Shown one piece after another: positions 35,738 through 48,758 of a stretch of 64,000 nt of DNA (within the stretch, counting starts at the first letter, position 1; every line of letters begins with the position of its first letter). Origin of the DNA: Psilocybe azurescens (Eukaryota > Basidiomycota > Agaricomycetes > Agaricales > Agrocybaceae); NCBI GenBank assembly GCA_023853785.1, contig JAJIRX010000590.1, positions 310,001-374,000 of the forward strand, in the 5' to 3' direction. The translations under genes and the position numbers were made by a program. Below the pieces are notes generated by a model. It was not told the origin of the DNA and searched no databases. It saw nothing but the letters and a program-made list of their open reading frames with translations.

Positions 35738-38700
35738 ACGAGTACACTGTACAACTCTCAGGCTTGGAAGCCTGCTTCCGCCTTCCGCCTTCCATTCTTC
35801 AGCTCTTCTCCACGTATTGTCTTTGCATTTTTCACGACACGACCCCTAACGAACCATTCCCACATTTGACACTTACGACCTCTCCGCTTACCGCTCTCTC
35901 TCGCATCACATTTCATTCACGCTACATTACTCGAGTTATCCTTTATTGGTTATCCTTGCTTTCTCATGCTTTCTTGATCCTTGTGAGTCTTTCTTGGAAA
36001 AGTTTTTGTTTACCTCTCATGCTTATGGCTTCTCCATTCCAGCATTTTCCCTCCTTTTCACACTATCGTGCTCAACCAGTTAGGCTGGATCGCGATCCGT
36101 ATACGATTATTTGTGGATATTCTAAGGATTCATCCCTCTTTCCATCTTCTGCGATGTTCACTCCCTCACTCCCATTTATACCCATAAAATAGTGCTTTTC
36201 TTCTTCTACTTGCTTCCATAGTACAGGCTTTATCATATTTTTAGGCCGATTGCACGGACGGAAATTTATAAGGATTACCTTTCCAGGATTTATTTATTGT
36301 ATGTAGAGTAGATAGTATACCCATCCCCATTTCCATCACTCTGTCAACGATTGTAGTATAAGCACATCATTTCTTTTTGCCCCTATATGTGTAGGCAAAG
36401 CCCGCATTATGCATATCTTTATTTGTCGATACTTATTTCCAATTATACCCATCCAATTTGCATTTTTAATCAGTGATTTATTGGAAGATGAGCAAGCCTT
36501 GAGGTATTCGTTCAGTCGTTAATCTAGTTAGCAGTGTTCTAGAGCTCGTTGTGGGCATATATGCTGCCTAATCACCTCGTTTGTAATTCCATTACACGTA
36601 TTCCGCTTTCCGCTTCTGCTCTCTGGCCAGAAGACACCTAATGAGGCAGGCACAGTGGAACTGAGGTCGACGCAGTTGATCAGTACGCAGTTTTTATTAC
36701 GCAGCCAGAACACGATATAACAACGTGTCAACCGTGCGTCGGATTGATTCGAATACTGGCAGAGGTCACAAGCGCTCATCGTAGGACACGAGGCAGACCT
36801 TCCCGTCTCGATATCTCTATTAATAGGCATCAATGAAGATTCCACCGAAGTGGAGCCTTTACAACGGGCTGGGAGAAACAGGAATGCAATTCCGAGGTAC
36901 CTTCAGGCAAACTTGACTCCATGCTCGTGTTGATTAATTGCTTGTAAACGTAGCTGGTACCCAAAGATAGTTGAGGGCATACAGACTCGGGTCAGTCGGG
37001 TCACACGACATTGGTCATCGACAAACCTGCTTGCAGTCGATCATTTAATGTCGATGTCGGGTATCTGGTGATACATAACTGCTTTTTCAGACCCCCTTTG
37101 AATTCTGATCGTTGTATGTAGTCAAGATTTCTGTGCTTTTGTACAACAATACAAGATTAACCTCCTGTTTGTAATGTTGACGGCGCCTAAATGAGCTCTG
37201 CAATCAATTGCCTCCATTTTCATTCCAAAACATCAAAAATCAGGGATGCAGATCCGTTGAGGAAATAGAAATGATCTTCAGTGTCTTCAGGTTTTGTGCC
37301 ATCGTGAGATCAAGCAACGCGGATACAAACGAGCGCATCAACACACACAGCTGATTGTCCGAATGCCTCGTGGCAAACCACTCAGACCTGGCATTTATTC
37401 AGCATTTCAATGCACTCAATGATTAACCCCTTAGTTTCCGCTCGGGAAACAAATAGTGGCAGTCTGGGGAACAATGATTTGAGCCGTAGTTGATATCTGA
37501 CTCGGTGATTTTACCATGACTCACTCTTACGTCCACGGTAGCTTCATACCCCGAATGGCCGCAGAGATAATATTTGTTGAACAAGTTAAGCTCCTAACCT
37601 TCGTATTGATATTTCGATACATGTTCCAAGGCTTAGCATGAATAGTTGATGAGCCAAAATGGATTAATTCCGTCTACAATCTCATCGATTCTACTGAACA
37701 AAAATCATGATCCCGATCGGTCCTCGTGTATGTTCACAAGTGTGTACAGATATACAGCAGTTGTCTGACCGATCTCAGTGGCTATTGTTATTTTCTGGAG
37801 TCATTGAATGTTCTATAGCTGGTATTTGTGCACCGCACAAAGACAACCTCCAGTTCAATCAATTCAGTCTGTACGACACTTAACGCTTATGATGATAATT
37901 GTTATATGACAGGAATAAGTATGCGGATCTGTGGGCTCACATGCACATGTTCCCACTGTGGACCTGCTCACTTACTGCGGGTTTCGAATGTTCTTTTCTT
38001 AGAAAATGGACATGCACTGACTGTGAGCTGCAGATCCAGAGGCTCTGGTTAACCCGAGTGTCGGTGTTGTAAATTGTAATGGAAAATATTCTCACAGAAT
38101 GTGTGGCGGAGTACAATAAGAGATATATGGAGACTCGGAGAGTGTCCAAGTCTGTCTCCGAGTCTTGACCTTGGTTTATCCCCAGCGCCGCATGTGGCAC
38201 AGTGCCACTGAGGAGCCAGTCAACAACTGCTGGAGCTTGGGAATGATAAAAATTTTATGGGTGGCTATGTGTAGAGCATAAATTACGCCAACGGTAGGAT
38301 ATGGTATGGTACAGGAATAAGGGCAGCTCCCCCAGAGGGTGTGTTATTTTAAATGTCATTGTGCCTTTCACAGAAAAATCGAATGTTCGCTTAGTAACAG
38401 CATGGCTGTGCAAATGCTTGGTCCAGCTTGGCAAACCTAAATATAGCAACGGAGCGCCCACATCCGGAGGCCCGACGGCTGTGCACCGTTACCCGTTCGG
38501 AAGCCGTGAATGATTCGTTCGGGTCGCACCTTCTCTTTCTAGATGCTCTTCCTCGCCTCTATATGCATGCTTGCGCACAGGTCAGCAGAAGTTCTTAATA
38601 CTTGGGCCTCGGGCGGTGGCAAAGAAAGGGATACTCCAACTTGAGGTCAAGGCAAAAGATAATGAACTTGGAGAACACAAGGTGGGCACTAGGAGGATTA

Positions 38701-39420
38701 ATTGACCAGTAATGTGTTTATTTTAATCTCAATTCAGTAGGTATAGAACAATTCCGAGAAATGCTAATATCTATGTTATTGTATCGGCGTTGTTAAACCA
38801 GAGTCACAGTCCTCATTTACCGCCAGATGTTCGACCTCTTCAGTAGCTTTCTGAAAAACAAAATCGCAGTCGAGAGAAAAGTATGTGTTTAACAAAGCAC
38901 CGACTTCGGATCCCTTTGGTCCTCGAGGCATGGAAGTATTTAACAGACTGTGCAGTGTATCCGCTACCGAATGTGAAACCCTGAAACTATCTCTGCTGCT
39001 TCTCCTTCACATTTGAAGACGACGCAAGACGTAGTACCGTTTCCTACTGCAGGATAGCCCGCTTTGCTTGATTATGTAATAATACTATACAAAACTAAGT
39101 TCAGGGAAGTGTGAATCTTCAAAGCTCGAAGCGCCTTTCTGACTCGAAACTACTCCTTTTGTGTCATAAATGAGTCGACTGTCCAAGTTTAGGCGACCTG
39201 GCGCGCACTTTATGTCAACGTCGCGGCTCTCTGACTCCCCTCAAGGATGCTTCTTGCGAGATACGGTCTCAGGCTTTTGAGTCAATTAGCGGTCTTTTGC
39301 GGTCACTTTTTTCCATTTTTGGACGAAAGCGCTCACAATTTTATCAACTGACCTACCATTGAGAGCCAGGAGGATAAAGCTTCCGGTAAGTACACACACA
39401 GCGACTTGTTGTTGCATTAA
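35738..39420. other. long region without a supported gene
   Basis: The bZIP 3' UTR (T/C-rich) extends to about 36300. The remaining 3 kb contains no frame with recognisable domains or a consistent exon chain on either strand, and no obvious repeat. Confidence 0.45.
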
Positions 39421-39430
39421 TTATAAATAC
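39421..39430 (+). promoter_or_regulatory. TATA-like box of the small 3-exon gene
   Basis: TTATAAATAC lies about 37 bp upstream of the ATG at 39466. Confidence 0.35.
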
Positions 39431-39465
39431 TGTGGCTTGTGTCGGTACGAGACCATTCATCCCCA

Positions 39466-40254
39466 ATGTCTTTCACCCTCCCATCTTCATCGATAATTTC
39501 CCCAAACCGCGTCGCATCCAGGCCCGCTCCGAGAAGAATGCGTATCCCCTCGGAGCCGCCTGCCGAGTCTAATACAGCCCATACCGCCTCTGACTCCTCA
39601 TGGAAACGATCCCCAAGAGTCCGACCTGCTTCGACGAGAGGCGTCCAGAAAACCTACAATCTTCACAGGTAGCCAGATCTCATAATCCCAGCTGGACTGC
39701 TTACTTATCCGCAATCTGTGCGTGGTCTCCCTAACAGGCGAATTGGCCGCCGTGGTACTGTGGCCGCTGATGAATTCAATAAAACTCCACAATTACCACC
39801 TACGTCGAAGAAAAACCGACATCTCAGGCAAGCTTTTGTTCTGCCATTGAATGCTACACTATCATTATGTATACTTATACATTCCCAAGGCGTACCATGT
39901 CAGACGGCAACGCTATCGGGACGTTGAACAGAGGGACGATTAGCTCAACGCCCCTTGAACCACTACATCCTTCGATTGGTGAATATTGGTAGGACTATAC
40001 AGATGCACTGGCTGTAAAAGTGCTTATTAAAGAAATTTTATAGGGAGAAACGTGCCCGCGACCAACATCAAGCAGAAATGCTCGTTTTTGTATTCAATTC
40101 TGGAATGGCCCGGTTGACGCCGGAGCATGCTCAAGATGAAGAGATGTCTCTGTCAACGTCGCATGAAGCTCAAGAAGAGATGTCTGTAACAACACTAAAG
40201 AAAGCTCAGGAATGGCTAAGCAGCATCAAAGAAGAGCACGAAGGTGATCTCTGA
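39466..40254 (+). CDS. unknown small basic/acidic protein, 3 exons with a GC-AG intron
   Basis: Exons 39466-39668, 39738-39827 and 40044-40254 join in phase to 167 aa. Intron 1 is GT-AG. Intron 2 begins AG|GCAAGC, the standard context of the minor GC-AG class, and ends TTTTATAG. The N-terminal part is Ser/Pro/Arg-rich (SRPAPRRMRIPSEPP), followed by RRIGRRGTVAADEF and KKNRHLREKRARDQHQAEM. The C-terminal part repeats an acidic, Ala/Gln motif (HAQDEEMSLSTS, then HEAQEEMSVTT) and ends SSIKEEHEGDL; it could form a short coiled coil. No family is recognised. A TATA-like box precedes the ATG. Open phase through three exons supports a real gene. Confidence 0.55.
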
Positions 40255-40723
40255 GTGAGTACTTGAAAGATGAAATGCCTGTTTCCTCTTGAAGCCCATC
40301 TATTTCGTATCGGACTCGGCGACTCTTGGACAATGTCTCTTCCGGATGATCCGACTTGCTTTGACCCTCTCACCTATTTTTTGAACTGAAATTACCACTT
40401 TGGTGCTATTCCATGCAGCGAAGTCATACTATCATCATGCGTCCCCGTTAACGCACCATGTACGCTACTAGTATTCAGAGCAGAGACAATACTCGTAAGT
40501 AGTTGGATGTAGATTAGATCAATATCGACTTGAATATTTTTCGAAATTTAATAGTCTTGATTCTTTGTATATGTCGAAACGTTTCCCTGCGACCTTGCAA
40601 TGAAAGCTGGCTCGCATTGCTCGCGTGCATGTTTCGCTTAAGGGGCGTGGATTGATTAATTACATAATTTGCGACTGTCTTGTGATCAGGCGGAAAAAGC
40701 ACGCGTTGGCTCCTTCCGTTTCG

Positions 40724-43110
40724 ATGTTCTCAAGAAGATGTCTGTTATCAGCTCGTCTTCCACTCTCATCTCAATCCTCCATATCTCTTAAAAAGATGTC
40801 AAACTCGGCGTATATTTTTCCTTTTGACCACCAAACCTCTGGCCAGGTTGTAGAAGGTATCGACCCAGCAAAGCTCTGGTCGACTACACCCCAAGGCGAC
40901 AAACCACCAAAAGCTGGGACCGTTCGTACCTTCTACAACACACCTGCATCAGCAGTGACATCAGTATCATCTCTCGGAGATGGATTTGCATCTAAGTCAA
41001 CCAATCTTAAACGCGAGCTCGTCAGAAAATCGGTTGGAAATGCGGTCAAGGAGTTGAAGGCTTTGGAGGGCTTGAACAAGGTCGCTGTCGATGCATCTGC
41101 AGATCCCCACGCAGCTGGTGTGTATTTTCTTTATCTGATATCAAAGATAACTTTAATGATACCTTATCCAGCTGTCGCGGCTCACTTGGCTCTGTATAAC
41201 TTTACTTTGAAAACTTCACCTCCTTCGCGATTCAATCCAAACTTGAAAGAACCCATTCCTGAGAAACTCTCATTCAAACCTCTTCAAGAATCTAAGGAGT
41301 GGGAGAGAGGTGTCATTTATGCTCAATCTCAGAACCTTGCTCGTACTGTACGTGCTTAGTCACGCATGCAGAAAGACGGAAGCGTACTTACATACTCTAC
41401 GCGACGTTTTTAGCTCATGGAACTGCCTGCGAACATGATGACGCCCACGGTATGTTCACTATGTTTTATATATAGACCCATCCAGCCTTACGTATTTTGT
41501 TTGATAGCTTTTCTGCGAACGCGTCAAGAAAGAGTTCGAGGGTATTCCTAATGTTGAGATCATTGTGCGCGATGAAGGTGAACATCTAGTCCCCACGATA
41601 ACCGAACTTCTTGCTGATATATTTTTTTTATAGCCTGGGCTCTTGAGAAAAATATGGTGCGCTTCTAGAACCACTTTGTATAATATCACACTAGAAGTTG
41701 CTTCAGAACGTCTTCCTATCCGTCACCCACGGTACCTCCGAGCCTGCTAAATTTTTGGAAATGTATGTACTTAAATTCGTTCTCTTTTCTTCCACTGAGG
41801 TCTGTCTAGCCACTACAAGGGCGCCGCCGACAAGAATGAGCAACCTTTGGCTTTCGTCGGGAAAGGTATCACATTCGATTCTGGGGGCATCAGCCTGAAG
41901 CCCGGTGCTGTAAGTTCAGGCAGTTAGTTGTCTTCCCGTGTGTTCATATGCCTCTGCAGGGCATGAAATTGATGCGTGGAGATATGGGCGGCGCTGCAAC
42001 CGTCGTCTCTTCAGCTCTGGCCATCGCTAAACTCCAGCTCCCGTACGTCGCTCCTCTCTCGAAAACAATGCAAATCGTCGTAATCTGAAATCCCCCCCTG
42101 TAGTGTTAATCTCGTCGTCACCACTCCTTTAACTGAGAACATGCCCGGACCAAGTGCCACCAAGCCTGGAGATATGTACGTGCATCGTCTTACCTGGTTT
42201 TTTTTCGGATACTTATTCCAGAACCATAGCTTCTATGCTATGAACGGTAAATCTGTGGAAGTTGATAACACCGATGCGGAAGGTCGTCTCGTTCTCTCTG
42301 ATGCCATCTACTACACCGCCACAGAATACAAGCCGCACACTTTGATCGATGTCGCGACTCTTACAGGGTACAGTTAATTTCGTTATGCTATATTGGTAGA
42401 GAGACTCAACCTTTGGAATGTAGAGCTGTGGTTGTCGCTCTTGGCGAAATCTTCTCTGGTGTTTATGCTGTAAGCGGTTTAGTTTCACCCTCTATCTCTA
42501 TTAGCACTGATGAGACGCCAACAGACTTCCGACGAGCTTTGGGACAACCTCCACACCGCCGGAGAAATCGAACACGACCGCTTCTGGCGCATGCCTCTCG
42601 ATGATGAGTATGGTCCTCAGATCCACTCCTCCAACGCCGATCTCCAGAACGTACGATGCTATTTCTATTTCTGTCCTGTCGGCTCGGAAAGAAACTTGAC
42701 ATATTGACCTACCTTGTAATTATTTAGACTGGGGGCAAAGACGCTGGAAGCTGCACCGCTGCTCTATTCTTGAAGCCGTTTGCTGAGGGTATTGAGGCTA
42801 AGGACGGTGAGGAGCCAGCGATGAAGTGGGCTCATCTCGATATTGCTGGAAGCATGGAGGTGTGTCTCTCCCCAGTTGTCTAGATATCTATTCTGTTTCA
42901 GGCTTAGCTGTGTGTGCTAATTCTCTCGACCTTGCTTTACATAGGCTACAAGGGCTACCCCTTACCAGAATGTTGGCATGACTGGACGCCCCGTCAGGTA
43001 TGATTTTGCCTGCATCTTGAGTTGTCGCGGTCGTGATGATTAACCCAATTTGGGTGTATCTTTTTAACAGGGCCTTGGTGGAGTATGTTCGCCGACTCAC
43101 TAATGCTTGA
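40724..43110 (+). CDS. M17 leucyl aminopeptidase with possible mitochondrial and cytosolic forms
   Basis: A di-metal exopeptidase that removes N-terminal residues, especially Leu. Fifteen exons (40724-41117, 41172-41347, 41414-41449, 41508-41577, 41634-41656, 41707-41762, 41810-41909, 41960-42042, 42104-42175, 42230-42367, 42424-42469, 42525-42650, 42728-42859, 42945-42997, 43071-43110) give 514 aa. The catalytic C-terminal domain shows [16 protein letters not shown] (metal ligands Lys270 and Asp275, catalytic Lys282), MRGDMGG (Asp293) and NTDAEGRL (Asp352, Glu354, catalytic Arg356), so all known M17 residues are present. From the first Met, [17 protein letters not shown] looks like a mitochondrial presequence. 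A second in-frame Met (40796) would give a 490-aa cytosolic form. It is convergent with the zinc-cluster gene, 340 bp apart. Confidence 0.93.
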
Positions 43111-43449
43111 TAGCGAACCAATATCCTCAAAAAAAAACGTAACAATGTGTGATAGTTTGTGGTGATTGACGCTTATGAATATAGCATTTTCAATTTATCA
43201 TCTGAAACCAGTGCATTCGCATTTTATCAATTTCCGCCTCGAGATGATGTCGTTCGTGGTCCACGGTAAAGCAATGGCATCCAGGAGGGTATATTTCCGA
43301 GACAAAATGATAATACAAACAAGCATTGTGGTCGTAATTCGGGTCGTGATGGATACTTACTAATATTAAAATGCATACATACGGGGGATAGACGGATGGG
43401 TATGGGTGTTTCGGTCCAAATTATGCGGGGTTGATGTGTCCACTAAAAC

Positions 43450-46400
43450 TTAAAACCCAAGCTGCTCGACGAAGTTGTTCCAGGACGAATCCAGTGCGAT
43501 AGGCGATGCACCGTAGCCGCCGGTGAACCCACTTTGGAAGCCTGGAGCGAACACCATTCTAGAGCGCGGATCTAGGAATGGATCTGGATGGAGCGCCGGG
43601 GATGCGTGGAAGTATGGTGCTTGGAGGGATTGGAAGAGAGATTCGTTGCGAGGGGGCAGGAGCGGCTGCAGCGGTGGTGGAGGCGGTGGGTGAAACGGTT
43701 GCAGAAGCAGTCTGGCTGTCTCGGGTGGGGAGTCCCGTTGTGGCCGTTGATCCACCTCCTGTGGATGTGGATGTTGATGTGAGTTTGGGCGTAGGTGTGG
43801 GCGGGTTGTGGGCAGAGGATCGCTGGGAAAGTCGAAGAATGACATGGAAGGAGGTGTAGTAGAGATGGAATTGCGGAGCGCGAACTCACGTAAGTCCTGA
43901 GCGATGGTTGGATGCACGTTGTCGGTGTTATGGAACCACGGAGGGCGACCGTGGCCTTCGGCGATATCAGAGATGGTTACCGACGTCGCGCGTGACCGGG
44001 GATCCGCTGTTGAAGAGCATGTCGAGAATCCGTTCTCGGTGTGCAGGTAGGTCCTGCCGTTCAGCCTGTCTAGTTCTGTTGTGGATATCGAGATACTCTC
44101 GTCGGTCTGGTGAAAGCGGGCGTGTGGGAGGCCGATGGCCTCCTGCGCTTTGCGGCGGAGCGTCTGGACCGAGTTCTAATCGCAACACAAGATGTATCAT
44201 TTGAGGGTTATTGAGGTGTTAAAGGAAAGAGATTGCACAAACCAGCAATTTCGCAGCGGGTCCGCATGAAGATGCAGATGAGTCAAATAACGAATCCAAG
44301 TTGTCCAACTCCTCCAAAGCCGCTGTCGTCATATGCGATGTGGGTGCTCGCGTCACGAAAAGACACATCACGACCTATGTGGATTAAATGATTAATTTCC
44401 GCGATTCATCGACTAAAATGAAAGGGGTGGATAAATGACGCACTGCTGCTGAAAGACCGTGCGACCACGCAAGGTTGACCCGAGCAAGGAATTTGGGTAT
44501 GATCATCCATGTCAGTGCAAGCCCACGGATGAGTCTCCACGATGAGCGATAGATAGCCACAACGGAGGGAAGATACCTGTGCCGTTGGAGATCTGCAGGC
44601 GACTCTTGGAGCGCTTGTGCGAAATATGCTCGATGAAGATTAAGAAGGGCTGTTCTCGTTATGTTAGTGAGCATATATGATGCTGTATCAGCTGCATTAC
44701 CTATTTCTTTGGCAGAAAGGATGAGCCAACGGTACATTGCGATATCAGGTGGTGGCGCCGCCATTTCTTCCTCAGAAGGTGTCCTCCATTGATTAGGAAC
44801 AGGCGCATCTCGAATTCTACGGTCGAGGTCGAGAATGGTAGAATACGGAGGCTGCTTCGGTCCGAATGCCGCTTCTAACACAGAGTGGAGAAGTATAGTG
44901 AAGCCTATATTCCATTCGTGAACTGGTGCGATTTGGTATGCAAGTCTTTAGTTGGACGGACATTTACTAAATATAAGTTTCGACGTACAATTCGCGGCAT
45001 CTTGATCTGACTCAAGATTGTTGGACGGGGTAGGGCAGTCAAAATGGGCTGCGGATATACTGGGAGATCTGCCAAGATGGAGACTCTGGTATCAAAAACA
45101 TCAATCTAAACAAGATGAAGGGTGTATATGCCTACTGGATTGACGCACCATCCATGTATCCGACACGAACACCCGCCAAAATAGGCTATGCCGACGTTGG
45201 ATCACTTCATCAGCCAGTTTCCAGCGAGCACTGTTACAATCTTAACGATGGCATATCAGCTTAAATGCTTTCCCCGAAAATATGTTTTCTGAACACTTAC
45301 TCAGGCCAACCTGTGTGCGCCATCAGTCATAGGGAATATCGCGCCCACAAACACGCACCTTCATCCCAAGACGTAGTGCATTTCCCACATGCATCCATGC
45401 GGCTTCAACACCTTCCGGTTCCATATCACTGAGATCGATATAGTGGGCCATGTGAATCTTTGATCGAAGTACAGTGTGAATCACTGTCACAAGGGGAAGG
45501 GAAGTGACTTACAAGGATCTGGATGGAGGTCAACGATGTCTCGTGAAAGGGCTGTGTAAAACCAAGAGATGTACGCGATAGGTAATAATATTCCTGGGCA
45601 TTGGTAGAAAAAGGTTGCTGGTTGGGATTGAAGAGCGTGGCAATAGCGAAAACGATGAAAAGAAGTGATAGTGAATGATAATGCTCGAAACCCCCGAAAT
45701 GTCTACGAGATTTGATATTAATATGAGCAAGAAAGGACGTGAAGGTAAGATTACGTACCTTGCTCGGTATACCACGGCCAGCGTCTCTTCGAGAAGTTCT
45801 TGTCTTGAAATAGGTGCATACCTAAAAGCCCATTTAGATTCGCAATCCAAGTACAGTTGTATTTGGGACTTACAAAAATTTCCCATACTCCAGGTAGACT
45901 TCGCAGAGATGTAGGGCCTCCGTCTGTGGCGGCAGGAGCTCAAATACTTCAGCGAGCAGGTCATCGTTGTAAAGTTCCAATTCGGGGAATGAGGCCTCTT
46001 TTATTCGTTTAGTCAGTCGTGAAAGGGCAGGTCGGGGAAGCCGCTGAAGCTTATTTGTAACCTAATGTAGCGTGAGCATTCGAACACCATAAATAATCTC
46101 AAAAATGTGCATACTTGTGCCAGGTACTAGTGGGGAAAATGAGTCAAATGTCTTCTAGAAAATGAGGCATGCGCACCTCGGGACGAGCGGTTCGACCAAA
46201 AAAGCTCGAATCAGCCCTTCGAGTCATTGCCAGAGTGCCTAATTATTGGCACCTTTGAGAGGTCGAGATGGGCGGGTTAGAAAGCGCTTAACGTACCGAA
46301 TGCATCTACAACGTTATGCTCCTCGTCCACCCTCATCTCTGGAGGGTCAGGCGGATGCGTAGTTGGGCTTATTCGTGAGGTTGACGGAGATTTGCTGGAT

Positions 46401-47006
46401 GAGGATGTACTCGGTTCTGATGATGAACCTTGCTGAATGTTTAATCTGAGTACATTCGTTGCCAACAGCGGATGAGTTTGCTCCGGCGACACTGTCTCCT
46501 GCAGTTTGCGAAGGGCAGTCTCTAGCTCTCGGTTTCGAGATGAAATGTCCTCGATGCGATTGTACAGTTCTTCTGTGTCGGCCAAGTATAAACGTCCCCC
46601 TTTTCCTGGTTGCAAGACGCCTGAAGAGATAAATATCAGTTTGAATATGCAGATGGATACCTATATGACCAGGTTACTCACCATCTGGACAGATCGATCC
46701 ACATCCTCTCGAAACACATTTCTCGCAAGGAACCTATGCGTGGGGATGGTCAGAATTGGGCGTTGCACACGTGGACAAACAGCGCCGACGGTGGCACCGT
46801 GGGCGCTGTTCAAGGGCGGACAAGCCCAAGGAAAGCTCTCACATTGCGATCGCAACGCAGCTTCAACCTCCTACATTCCTTGCAAGAAGTAGGACTTCAT
46901 ATATTTCGAAAGTGAATACCTTGCAATATTGCTAATGAGGTGTGACGTACACGCGCCCTGGTTTCTTCCTCTGCCTTGGCTCCTTGTCCTTTCCTCCAGA
47001 ACCCAT
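43450..47006 (-). CDS. Zn2Cys6 fungal-specific transcription factor
   Basis: A nuclear DNA-binding regulator. The first exons (47006-46951, 46894-46843, 46733-46682, 46620-46297) encode a basic N-terminus (MGSGGKDKEPRQRKKPGR) and the binuclear cluster CKECRRLKLRCDRNVPCEKC, with cysteines 23, 26, 33, 39, 42 and 51. A linker and short coiled coil follow (YNRIEDISSRNRELETAL). Many later exons carry the fungal-specific middle homology region, seen as GTLAMTRRADSSFFGRTARP, RLPRPALSRLTKRIKEASFP, WMHVGNALRLGMK and RRHSLFWRVFVSDTW. The C-terminus is rich in Pro, His and Gln and ends NNFVEQLGF. Not every downstream splice site was fixed. Targets cannot be inferred. A GATA-site cluster lies about 220 bp upstream. 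Confidence 0.88.
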
Positions 47007-47009
47007 CGA

Positions 47010-48750
47010 GATGCGATGCAAGTTGTATAGGAGAATGCAAAGTGGTCAATACAGCATTCGATGATCGTGGTTGTCTGAAAGTTGAAGAGTTTGGAAAGGT
47101 AAAAGACCATAAAGAGGCCTATATTAAAAAGCCAAACGGAATCGGCTGAAACCCGACAGGTGTTTTTGCATGCGGTGATCGACATCACGGCTGTGTCAGG
47201 GTCCGGTCGCAACGTGGACCCGGCCGAGAGATAATTAGATAAGATAAGATAAGATTATCTAGAAAGGGAATCTGAGAAAAAGCAAAGTTGCGCCAAGGTG
47301 CGTGGGCGTGCAGGCTGCAGCGACACATTTCCCCCTCTGGGACCCGCTCCATCTCTTTGGGCTACTGTCAATGGTTGGGTCAGATAAATTCAACGTTTAT
47401 GCATAAACCTCGGCATCAAATGGGCTAGCGAGAGCGTATGTGAGTTTGAGCACCGGGTTGGAATAAACTATTTAACCCACACTGAGTAGGCGAAACCTCC
47501 AGTTGGACCCGTGTTACTTGCGAGGAAAATGTGTTATTCATATATACACGCAGTTAAGGCTATAGTGGAACATACCGACGCAAGCATTCCGACAAAAGAG
47601 GCTGAATACTCTTTTTGAAAGTGCAACAAAACTAAGGCAAAGTCGCCTTTGAGATTCGGCAATTGAGAGAAGAAATAGGTCTGTAGGGTAGATTTAGCGA
47701 ATTTATTGTCTCATTATTTTCATTTTCCAAGGGGTTGGCAAACTTGAAGAGGAAAGGGGATGTAACAATACAACGGAGGTTACACGTTAGACCAGAAAGA
47801 AGCCCCTTTTGAAGTTTAGGCGGAGCTTCAATAGTGGACAAAGAAACTTTGTTTATACTTACACCGCCAATCCAACCTCCTGCAAAGAAATAACGACTCT
47901 ATACCGTTCTCGCAATTCGGTTCTGGTTGGGTCCAACGACCAACGATCTGTATGTTCGCAGTCTCTAGCGCGTCATTACGTGCTTATATCTTCTAGGTCG
48001 GCGGCATCGAACCGAAAAATTTGTAGGACTATCGTACGATTCGGGCCTCTCATAGGAATTCGCTTACTCGAGAACTCCATAGTCCGAGTTTATCAACTCT
48101 CAAGTCGACCTTCCGTCCAGAACAGGCTTGAAAGGCTTGGAGGCTTGCGAAGGGCAACCTGGAAAAGCTTCATCGGCTGGCGATAAACTCCGAATATGGC
48201 TTTTTTTTCTGGCTGGTCATAAAGGCGGTTTCCACAAGGGTACATCCTCGGTACATCCAGATGGCCGCTTATGACCTGGTGGGGCGCCGGAAACGCAATT
48301 TGGAGCTATCTTAGAAGCTTCCGAGTCGTCCTCCACATTCCGCTTGACATTGAGCTTGTCCCCCACTGCAAACATTTTATCTATATCAACATCCTGTGCC
48401 GTTTGCACTGTGCCTAGTGCTCGACGTTCAACCGTTCCAGGGCCTCTTATGTCTGCTTCTACTCCGAGATCAATAAAGTCTCAATATTGGCAGGCAGGTA
48501 TGACTTGGCCATGACACTTCATCAGACATCACTGCCGAGGATACCTTCTTTTTCCGTGCTAGTGCACTGGGAAGCGAACAAGGTGCCAACGAATATAGCC
48601 CGGTTTGCTGCACCCTGGGACGCTCCAATATCTTATAAACAAATATTCTGGAAGCCTATTAAAACCCCCTTGACTCTTGTTAGGTTCACAATGCCCCCGC
48701 ACGCTAACAGCAGAACTATGACTTCTATCAACGAAAAACACTGTCTATCG
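47010..48750. other. intergenic between divergent TF and DUF2235 genes
   Basis: No supported coding frame. It contains the GATA cluster listed separately and otherwise ordinary sequence. Confidence 0.5.
47228..47260. promoter_or_regulatory. cluster of GATA sites
   Basis: GATAAG occurs at 47238, 47243 and 47248, with an AGATAA before it (47229) and an inverted TTATC after it (47255-47259). Clustered GATA motifs are typical targets of fungal GATA factors (AreA/NIT2, WC or SRE types). It lies about 220 bp upstream of the Zn2Cys6 start codon. Confidence 0.45.
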
Positions 48751-48758
48751 ATTCAACC

